From NCBI GenBank assembly GCA_946618265.1, contig CAMOLA010000091.1, positions 1 through 5,213 of the forward strand: DNA of 5,213 bases. The letters run 5' to 3'. Shown here piece after piece: positions 1 through 4,968 of the stretch. A program made the position numbers and the translations under genes. The stretch's first letter is position 1; the number at the start of each line of letters is the position of its first letter. Below the pieces are notes generated by a model. The model made no database searches. It saw nothing but the letters and a program-made list of their open reading frames with translations, and was not told where the DNA came from. This DNA is from an uncultured Eggerthellaceae bacterium (GTDB lineage: Bacteria > Actinomycetota > Coriobacteriia > Coriobacteriales > Eggerthellaceae).

Positions 1-49
1 GGAGCTAGTGCGACTGCAAGGTGTCGGGCCGTATCCAAAGTGGGTTAAC

Positions 50-106
50 ATGTCCTATATTCTGTACATCGATGCGTCCGGTACATCCTACCCTTTGAGT
101 CGTTAG
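50..106 (+). pseudogene. Possible 5' stump of a DUF3800-like gene
   Basis: A short reading frame begins at ATG 50 and stops at TAG 104. It encodes 18 residues beginning MSYILYIDASG. DUF3800 proteins, which are common in mobile elements and have a predicted RNase H-like fold, typically start with a hydrophobic strand followed by IDESG, and the acidic residue of that motif belongs to the predicted active site. Here the strand and the first D are present, with A in place of E, and the frame closes seven residues later. The same frame is open upstream to the window edge (ELVRLQ..., 16 codons), so this could instead be the C-terminal tail of a gene that starts outside the window. No clear Shine-Dalgarno sequence precedes the ATG. 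The resemblance covers only about ten residues and could be chance. Confidence 0.2.
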
Positions 107-346
107 GTAATTCAAATACACTCAATTGCCTTGTCCGATTTCAATCTGAATGACGGCAATTTTAAAGAATAGATTATGTCGATGTGCGAGAATGTAATAA
201 TCGTTCATCGATTAGGGCGGCGCGCGCCAAGGCCCACCGCCGACTGAGGTGACCCATGCGCCGGACCGATTCCACTCTGAGCGGGATCGGCGGCGCCGGC
301 GTGCGAGGGCTCGATGCCCGATCAGCGCCGAAACGCGCGAAAGCGC
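107..346. other. Gene-free stretch spanning a composition switch
   Basis: I see no supportable gene here. Up to about 213 the DNA is AT-rich, with several stops in all frames. From about 214 it becomes strongly GC-rich (GGCGGCGCGCGCC at 217-229) and stays so through the minus-strand genes. The abrupt change suggests a junction between DNA of different origin. A Shine-Dalgarno-like GAGGTG sits before ATG 256, but the frame it opens has low-complexity R/A/S-rich composition and runs antisense into the 3' end of the gene at 384-926, so I do not call it. Confidence 0.5.
124..161. terminator. Imperfect long hairpin, possible terminator
   Basis: AATTGCC (124-130) pairs with GGCAATT (155-161). Inside these, GTC pairs with GAC, and an inner TTCA/TGAA stem closes a three-base ATC loop. 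Two more T follow on the plus strand. The structure would suit a factor-independent terminator for plus-strand transcription arriving from the left, but the stem has bulges and the T run is short. It lies in AT-rich DNA unlike the GC-rich block that starts near 214. Confidence 0.3.
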
Positions 347-372
347 CCCGGCGGGACGGCCGTCCCGCCGGG
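347..372 (-). terminator. Perfect 26-bp palindrome after the minus-strand gene pair
   Basis: CCCGGCGGGACGG (347-359) is followed directly by its exact reverse complement CCGTCCCGCCGGG (360-372). It begins 11 bp beyond the stop codon of the gene ending at 384, where a terminator for the minus-strand unit would be expected. The stem is very stable, but the sequence after it on the minus strand has only short T runs, so it is a GC-rich terminator without a proper U tract. A dimeric-protein binding site is the alternative. Confidence 0.6.
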
Positions 373-383
373 AACCGCGCGGG

Positions 384-926
384 CTACGCGCCCTGCGCGG
401 CGAGTAGCAGGTCGAGCGACTCCGCGATCTCGCGCGCTATGTCGTCGGCGTCGAACCAGTCGGAGCGCCCTTCGTCGGCGTAGATGGCCTTCATCTCGTC
501 GATGCGCGCGCGGAAGACGGCCGCGTCCTCGGCGGGGATGCGCACGCACGGCGGCTCTGCCGCCTCGTCGCAGAAGCGGGACTCGGGATCTTTGCTTTCG
601 GCCCAGAGGCGCTCGAGCATGGCCTGCACGGACCGCGCGATGAAGGGCTTCCCGCACGTCAGCGAGCCGTCGGAGAAGACGATGCCGCGGGGGCCCTCGA
701 TCTTGTGGACCCGCCACTCGAAGCTGTCGGGCAGCCAGCCCAGGCGGATCGAGTGCGGGTTGCAGTAGGCGCGGCGCGTCTCCTCGCAGGGGACGGTGAA
801 GCTGCTCGACGAGGGGTTGGAGCGCTTGAGCATCCACGCCTCCACGGCGTCGAGGGATTCGAACGCGAGCGTGCGCATCCTGGTGTGGCGGTCGTCGTGG
901 TAGTGCTCGGCGAATACGGTGTACAT
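384..926 (-). CDS. Conserved hypothetical accessory protein, 180 aa
   Basis: The start at 926 is well supported: AAGGAGGT lies five bases upstream of the ATG. The product starts MYTVFAEHYHDDRHTRM, followed by an SLDAVEAWML helix, a central PDSFEWRVHKIEGPRGIVFSDG segment (residues 66-87) and an acidic, helical C-terminal half (about 130-180). I see no signal peptide and no membrane segment, so it should be cytoplasmic. There are five scattered cysteines (47, 55, 91, 119, 127) without a convincing metal-binding pattern. The N-terminus (YxVFAEHYHDDRHT) and the IVFSDG motif resemble small proteins of unknown function that I recall from plasmids and integrative elements of gut bacteria, but I cannot name a family or function. 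It follows ssb on the same strand after 73 bp that include a hairpin, and is probably the last gene of that transcription unit. Coding is real: the frame is specific and not low complexity. Confidence 0.8.
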   Translation of the reverse strand: MYTVFAEHYHDDRHTRMRTLAFESLDAVEAWMLKRSNPSSSSFTVPCEETRRAYCNPHSIRLGWLPDSFEWRVHKIEGPRGIVFSDGSLTCGKPFIARSVQAMLERLWAESKDPESRFCDEAAEPPCVRIPAEDAAVFRARIDEMKAIYADEGRSDWFDADDIAREIAESLDLLLAAQGA

Positions 927-930
927 GGCG

Positions 931-938
931 ACCTCCTT
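931..938 (-). promoter_or_regulatory. Strong ribosome-binding site for the 180-aa gene
   Basis: On the minus strand AAGGAGGT is followed by four bases (CGCC) and then ATG at 926. It is a near-perfect anti-16S match and fixes the start. It contrasts with the lack of any such site before the truncated ssb and the DUF4238 gene. Confidence 0.8.
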
Positions 939-963
939 GGTCTCGATGGCGGATGAGAGGGAT

Positions 964-991
964 GGCCGCCCCGACCGGGGCCGGGGCGGCC
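964..991 (-). terminator. GC-rich hairpin between ssb and the next gene
   Basis: GGCCGCCCC (964-972) and GGGGCGGCC (983-991) form a perfect 9-bp stem with a 10-base loop. It starts 9 bp after the ssb stop codon and ends about 25 bp before the ribosome-binding site of the following gene. There is no T run after it, so it could be an attenuator, an RNA-stabilising hairpin at the 3' end of the ssb message, or a weak terminator. Confidence 0.45.
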
Positions 992-999
992 GCGCGGGC

Positions 1000-1296
1000 C
1001 TAGCCGGCCTTGGGGGCGCTCAGGAACTCGAGCTCCTCGGCCACGACGTCGAGCTTCGAGCGCCTCTCGTCGTCGCGCTCCCACTGCGACCAGCGCAGCT
1101 TGCCCTCGATGGCGACCTTGGCGCCCTTGGCCAGGTGCTTGGCCAGCGCCTGCGCGCGGTTGCCGAACATCGTGACGTCGACGAAGTTGGGCACGTCCTC
1201 CCACTCGCCCGCGGAGCTGCGGCGGCGGTCGTTCACGGCGACCGTCATGTTCATGACCCAGTTGCCGGACTGGGTGGAGCAGACCTGAGATGTCAT
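1000..1296 (-). CDS. ssb: 5'-truncated single-stranded DNA-binding protein (SSB)
   Basis: From ATG 1296 the product has 98 residues. It matches the SSB OB fold from the QSG turn onward: QSGNWVMNMTVAVNDRR, then GEWEDVPNFVDVTMFGNRAQALAKHL, then KGAKVAIEGKLRWSQWE, ending ELEFLSAPKAG. SSBs coat single-stranded DNA during replication and conjugative transfer. A normal SSB has about 20 residues before the QSG turn, including strand 1 with an ISGNLTRDPEL-type motif. Here only MTSQVCST precedes it. The frame stays open to ATG 1455, but those extra 53 residues look nothing like an SSB and run antisense through the start of the neighbouring ATPase gene. There is no Shine-Dalgarno sequence before ATG 1296. 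The acidic C-terminal tip (DDIPF type) is also absent, as in some short element-encoded SSBs. The likeliest reading is that recombination removed the 5' end, leaving a gene that may be unexpressed or inactive. Identification as SSB is firm; function is doubtful. Confidence 0.85.
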   Translation of the reverse strand: MTSQVCSTQSGNWVMNMTVAVNDRRRSSAGEWEDVPNFVDVTMFGNRAQALAKHLAKGAKVAIEGKLRWSQWERDDERRSKLDVVAEELEFLSAPKAG

Positions 1297-1304
1297 GAGC
1301 TGTT

Positions 1305-1313
1305 TGGTATCAT
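1305..1313 (+). promoter_or_regulatory. Possible extended -10 promoter of the KAP ATPase gene
   Basis: TGGTATCAT fits an extended -10 element (TGn followed by TATCAT) and would start a transcript near 1320, about 24 bases before ATG 1344. No good -35 hexamer lies at the right distance, though an extended -10 can do without one. It sits just on the cargo side of the ssb breakpoint. Confidence 0.3.
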
Positions 1314-1326
1314 GCACTAGCAAGAA

Positions 1327-1334
1327 GAAAGGTG
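1327..1334 (+). promoter_or_regulatory. Ribosome-binding site deciding the KAP start
   Basis: GAAAGGTG ends nine bases before ATG 1344, a normal distance. It overlaps the alternative GTG codon at 1332, which has no such site of its own, so ATG 1344 is preferred. Confidence 0.5.
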
Positions 1335-1343
1335 TATCGGACC

Positions 1344-3563
1344 ATGTTTCTACAAGATTGCCCCATAGAAAGCTGCGATGACGACTGCTTCGGCAGACGC
1401 GAATTTGCGGAACACTTAGCGCATTACCTTTGTTCAATGACGAAAGAGTCTTCATACGTCATCGCTTTGCAGGGAAAATGGGGTTCCGGAAAAACCTCGC
1501 TTATCAACATGACGGTCAGCAAGCTCAGAGAATGCACCAAGAAACCAATCATCGTCTACTTCAACCCGTGGACGTGCGCATCCACCGACAAGCTCGTTAT
1601 CGATTTCCTTCACGCTCTGCGAAACGGCCTTTCCAGTTCGCTTACCACCGAAGCGGCAAGAAACACGGCTGATAAAGCTCTGCGTGCGATCGAGCGATAT
1701 GCTGCGGTATTAGCTCCGGTTGACGTAGCTCTGACGCTGTCCGGAACCCCGCTCTCAACGAAAAAGCTTGTCGAGAGAGCCGCGAAATCGTTGAGTTCTT
1801 TCACAATGGGAGGCGACGATATCGACACGTGCAAGAAGCATGTGTCCAACGAGCTCAAGTACGCTTTCGAGAACGTGATAGTCGTTATCGACGACATCGA
1901 TAGGCTCCCCAATAACAGGATATGCCTTCTATTTCAGCTGGTTGCGCAGATCGCCGATTTTCCCCATGTGCATTACCTCCTCGCGTACGATGTAGATGTG
2001 GTTGAACGTGCTATTCACGAGCTCCAGAACGCGCCAGGATGGGACTATCTTGAGAAAATCGTACAGCTGCCCATCGATATCCCCCAAATTCCAAGAGCAT
2101 ATCTTTATGAACGAATCCGCGGTTACCTTAACCCGATACTCGTCCGAAATGGCATTAGTGAAGAAGACCCGGAAGCCTCACGGGCTAGCAGGGTTATCGG
2201 GTATGCGTTGGCGCCAAGCATACATACGATGCGTGATTTTAAACGGTTCCTCAATGCATTCGAATTCGAGTTGTCCTATTGCGAAGGGGATATCTCGGTA
2301 GTTGACCTCATTGCCTTGGTGACACTCAAGCAGTTCTACCCAGGTGTCATCGAATGGGTAGACGCTCACGTGTCGCAGCTGTGTGGACCGAGTGAGAACA
2401 CTTACGCTCCAGCCGAGGCAGCCAAGCGCAAAGAGGAGAAAATCGAAGAGTTAAGCAGGGTCTGCGGGAGTCCGGAAAAGGCGGATTTGGTGGTTGAGAC
2501 ATTTATGGCCATCTATCCGCGTTTCGAATGTTTATGTGGCTCGTTCAGCGAGATTCTGACACTTCAGGATTTGAAGATGGCTGGGCGCGTTGCTTGCGAG
2601 GAAGCATACAAGCGCTACCGTTCTGCTTCACTCGGTACCTGGGGATACCCGCGAGATGCGATAAAGAAGCTATTGAACCAGGCCGACAGGAATGAGATAG
2701 CCGATGTACTTGAAAACGGCTTGGCAAATGGTTTCGATTTCGCCGAGGAGGCGTCGGGGCTTACCGGAGGCGTTACAGCGGAGCGCGCACGAGAAATAGC
2801 GGGAGGCATCCTAGACAGCATCAAACGCTCGCACGCGACGGATGGATACGAGTCGTGGGGAGACCCCCTGGAGGGAATGCTTCGCGATTTGCTCACCGAA
2901 TGTGGGATGGATGATGCTTCCTCCCTCCTGAACGACATGGTTTCGCAATCGACCCTTGAAGGTCTTGTGCGAGTATCCCACCTCATCAATTCGGAAGAAC
3001 TTGCGCACGGCAGATTAGCCAGTTCAGGCAAAATGCCGCATCGGCAGTTATTGAGCCCAGAAGGTCTCTCAGCTCTAGAAAAGGCTTTTACTCATAGGGT
3101 CAAGGAGGTGAGCAATGAACGAAATATGCTTTCCCTGCAGGGCGTAAGAATGCTTCTGTACCTTTGGGACTGTTTCGACGAGGAATCGGAACGGATATAC
3201 ATTGCGCAGCAACTCGCTGAAGACGAGCGCAACCTCGCCTACCTGTGCCGACTTTGCGTGGGCGTGTGGCGTACGGCTGGTCCAGCAAACGCCAGCGTCA
3301 TCACAGGCTGGTTGCCAAACCGTAAGGAGTTCGAAAGATATCTCGCCTTTGATTCGGCGTGCGAGTCGATTGCCCGAATTCATACCAATCCTAGGTTTTG
3401 GGAACTCGACGAATCAACTTTGCAGGCAACCGCAGCTACATATTTAATCTCGTTACAGGGAATACCCGAAGGCGATGAGTCGACCATGCCTGAAATCAGC
3501 CACGAAGAGGTTCTCGAACAGCTTGAGCGCTGGCGTCAGGAGTGCTCGGCATCGACGCGATAA
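1344..3563 (+). CDS. KAP-family P-loop NTPase, candidate anti-phage protein
   Basis: The 739-residue product has a KAP NTPase domain over roughly its first 340 residues (numbering from ATG 1344). In order: CFGRREFAEHL near the start; Walker A GKWGSGKTS (44-52); the family-typical FNPW (73-76); Walker B VVIDDIDR (180-187); YLLAYD (211-216); YLEKIVQLPIDIP (235-247); and MRDFKRFLNAF (296-306), the sensor-like motif. All key nucleotide-binding residues are intact. Many KAP proteins carry membrane helices between Walker A and B; here that span has only one marginal hydrophobic stretch (YAAVLAPVDVALTLSGTPL, about 119-137), so the protein is probably soluble. The C-terminal 400 residues are helix-rich, have no motif I recognise, and may hold the target-sensing or effector part. 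KAP members include PifA (phage T7 exclusion) and QatA of QatABCD, so defence is a reasonable inference, not proof. Composition is much less GC-rich than the ssb side, which suggests transfer. Confidence 0.9.
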   Translation: MFLQDCPIESCDDDCFGRREFAEHLAHYLCSMTKESSYVIALQGKWGSGKTSLINMTVSKLRECTKKPIIVYFNPWTCASTDKLVIDFLHALRNGLSSSLTTEAARNTADKALRAIERYAAVLAPVDVALTLSGTPLSTKKLVERAAKSLSSFTMGGDDIDTCKKHVSNELKYAFENVIVVIDDIDRLPNNRICLLFQLVAQIADFPHVHYLLAYDVDVVERAIHELQNAPGWDYLEKIVQLPIDIPQIPRAYLYERIRGYLNPILVRNGISEEDPEASRASRVIGYALAPSIHTMRDFKRFLNAFEFELSYCEGDISVVDLIALVTLKQFYPGVIEWVDAHVSQLCGPSENTYAPAEAAKRKEEKIEELSRVCGSPEKADLVVETFMAIYPRFECLCGSFSEILTLQDLKMAGRVACEEAYKRYRSASLGTWGYPRDAIKKLLNQADRNEIADVLENGLANGFDFAEEASGLTGGVTAERAREIAGGILDSIKRSHATDGYESWGDPLEGMLRDLLTECGMDDASSLLNDMVSQSTLEGLVRVSHLINSEELAHGRLASSGKMPHRQLLSPEGLSALEKAFTHRVKEVSNERNMLSLQGVRMLLYLWDCFDEESERIYIAQQLAEDERNLAYLCRLCVGVWRTAGPANASVITGWLPNRKEFERYLAFDSACESIARIHTNPRFWELDESTLQATAATYLISLQGIPEGDESTMPEISHEEVLEQLERWRQECSASTR

Positions 3564-3567
3564 TCGT

Positions 3568-3671
3568 GCTTGCAGCATATGCGAGCGCATGCCGATATCG
3601 ATAATGTTAACGTTAGGCTAATATCGTCCCGCGTTGCGATATTAGCCTGTTGTTAACAACAGCTTGCGCAT
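3568..3671. repeat. Palindrome cluster between the KAP and DUF4238 genes
   Basis: This 104-bp block has unusual symmetry. It contains the palindromes GCATATGC (3575-3582), GCATGC (3587-3592) and CGATATCG (3593-3600), then the large inverted repeat at 3605-3658, overlapped by the perfect 16-bp palindrome CTGTTGTTAACAACAG (3647-3662). Near-identical direct repeats GCTTGCAGCAT (3568-3578) and GCTTGCGCAT (3662-3671) bracket it. It could be a terminator plus operator region, or a small REP/MITE-like palindromic unit between two cargo genes. Confidence 0.5.
3605..3658. terminator. Large inverted repeat, likely terminator of the KAP gene
   Basis: AGGCTAATATCG (3615-3626) and CGATATTAGCCT (3637-3648) form a perfect 12-bp stem around a 10-base loop. 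Outside it, after a symmetrical GTT/GTT internal loop, TGTTAAC (3605-3611) pairs with GTTAACA (3652-3658). It lies 41 bp after the KAP stop codon, a natural place for a terminator that would separate KAP and DUF4238 transcription. Neither side has a real U tract, so a protein-binding site or structured RNA is also possible. Confidence 0.5.
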
Positions 3672-3763
3672 GAGATTCTTTTCGTGATCTCGATCATCCA
3701 TAGTTTGCCACACCGTGCAGACTGGAAACACCCAAAACAAAGATGAAACAGGCACAGTAAACG

Positions 3764-4780
3764 ATGAGCAACCAACACCAAATAACCCACGATAACCATA
3801 TTGTTCCGCAGTTTTACTTGCGAAGCTGGTCGAAAAACGAAAACACGGTGAATTGCTACCACACAGTCAGACACAACGAGGGGCAAAGAAAATGGTCTTT
3901 GCCCGGAATAAAGAACATGCCTGTTTGGAGAGACTTGTACACACAAACCATCGATGGCGTAGAAGACGACTCAATAGAGCGATTTTTCGGAACGCTTGAA
4001 AGCAATGCGACGTCCGCCATCGAAAAACTCCGCCTGGATTGCGACGTCCTCGAAAGCGAGAAGAAAAGCCTTGTTGACTTAGCAATAGCGCAAATGGTAC
4101 GAACCCCAAGCTGGATTGCAGAGCAGAATGAAGTCCTCGGAAACGCCTTTAAAGCCGCCACCGAAGAAACCGTCCAACAAGTTTTCGAAAAGGCGAAAAC
4201 GGTGACTTTTGCAACGCTGCAACGCGAAACGGGCAGCCTGAATGATTCCTTGGAAAGCACACCCTTCCCACCTCCGCCCATCGAGATAACCATAGACCAA
4301 AACCGCAACGCGCTGATTACCGAGCTATCGGTTGGGCAACGCAGCGCCCTTTATGCAATGGGCCGCATCATTAATGGAGATGTAGCGAAAACGCTGCGAT
4401 CTTATCCCTGGAGCTTGCTCCGCTTCCCTGACGGCCTGGAGCTACCAACATCCGACAATCCTTTTACACGGTTGAAAAAGCTGTCTGACGGAACGTACGC
4501 GACCAATTGCGGCATAGGAGTGCCAGGGACGCTACTCCTTATGCCCGTTACGCCCAACTGGTTGCTGGCAACGGAAGTGGGCTATGGGATAGTCGAGCAA
4601 TCGAAGCTCGACGACCAGAGAATATGCGCCCTAATCGTGCGCGCAATCGTCGAAAACGCCGACCTCTACATCTATTCCCGCATCCAGGATCCGATAATTG
4701 AGCTCATACGGCCCAGCATCGTCAACCCCGAATACCTACGCACCCTAGACAAAAACAGGCGAATGTGGCTCGGAACATAG
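3764..4780 (+). CDS. DUF4238 family protein
   Basis: The 338-residue product matches the DUF4238 pattern as I know it. An N-terminal HDNHIVPQFYLRSWS (9-23) carries the HxVPxFYLR motif, and WRDLYT (55-60) is followed by an acidic helix with the IERFFGTLES segment. In the second half ELPTSDNPF (216-224) corresponds to the conserved SDNP motif, LLLMPVTPNWLLA (257-269) to the PLSP-type strand, and NADLYIYSR (298-306) to the usual end of the domain. No signal peptide or membrane segment is visible, so it should be cytoplasmic. The biochemical function of this family is not established to my knowledge. The conserved H, SDNP and Y residues could form an active site, but that is a guess. The start at ATG 3764 places the HxVP motif correctly, but it has only a weak AGG (3751 area) upstream. 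It lies in the same direction as the KAP gene, 200 bp downstream across strong hairpins, so it probably has its own promoter, which I could not locate with confidence. Composition is moderate in GC, like KAP. Confidence 0.88.
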   Translation: MSNQHQITHDNHIVPQFYLRSWSKNENTVNCYHTVRHNEGQRKWSLPGIKNMPVWRDLYTQTIDGVEDDSIERFFGTLESNATSAIEKLRLDCDVLESEKKSLVDLAIAQMVRTPSWIAEQNEVLGNAFKAATEETVQQVFEKAKTVTFATLQRETGSLNDSLESTPFPPPPIEITIDQNRNALITELSVGQRSALYAMGRIINGDVAKTLRSYPWSLLRFPDGLELPTSDNPFTRLKKLSDGTYATNCGIGVPGTLLLMPVTPNWLLATEVGYGIVEQSKLDDQRICALIVRAIVENADLYIYSRIQDPIIELIRPSIVNPEYLRTLDKNRRMWLGT

Positions 4781-4968
4781 AACGACGCTCGGCCAGGCTC
4801 ATAGAAGCTTCGATCGCAACGGACAGGCAATCACCTCAAGAACTGGTGCAAGTATTACCTAAAGCACGACGAGGCGAGAGAGGACCCACGGTCCCATCTA
4901 CTATAGCGTCGAGGAAATAAGGCGCATCGCCTGCTTACAGCACGCTCCGTCAATCTCAATTCCACGAC
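4781..4968. other. Gene-free tract after DUF4238 with two small hairpins
   Basis: No complete gene is visible. GGACC-CAC-GGTCC (4882-4894) and AGGCG-CAT-CGCCT (4920-4932) are perfect 5-bp stems with three-base loops, neither followed by a T run. They may help end transcription from the DUF4238 gene. From AAG 4805 a plus-strand frame without a start codon reads KLRSQRTGNHLKNWCKYYLK and on to TAG 4901. Its residue composition looks protein-like, so it may be a fragment of a lost gene, but I recognise no family. Confidence 0.4.

Noticed and set aside
256..483. Plus-strand 75-residue frame with GAGGTG before its ATG
   Set aside because: The composition is low complexity, it crosses the 26-bp palindrome, and it runs antisense into the well-supported gene at 384-926.
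322..837. Minus-strand 171-residue frame overlapping the 180-residue gene
   Set aside because: It is R/A-rich shadow translation of GC-rich DNA; the gene at 384-926 has a perfect ribosome-binding site and normal protein composition.
659..1320. Other long frames over ssb (659-1204 minus, 919-1320 plus)
   Set aside because: They are shadows of ssb and the 180-residue gene with arginine-, alanine- or glycine-rich sequence and no recognisable domain.
1332..1343. GTG 1332 as the start of the KAP gene
   Set aside because: It overlaps the ribosome-binding site that is correctly spaced for ATG 1344 and has none of its own.
1000..1455. Longer ssb frame starting at ATG 1455 (151 residues)
   Set aside because: The extra 53 N-terminal residues have no SSB character, no ribosome-binding site precedes them, and they lie antisense inside the start of the KAP gene, so they look like accidental readthrough past a breakpoint.
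2615..3031. Antisense 138-residue frame inside the KAP gene
   Set aside because: It lies wholly opposite an intact domain protein and has serine/arginine-rich shadow composition.
3743..3760. Five-codon frame (MKQAQ) just before the DUF4238 start, possible leader peptide
   Set aside because: There is no ribosome-binding site and nothing suggests attenuation; such short frames are common by chance.
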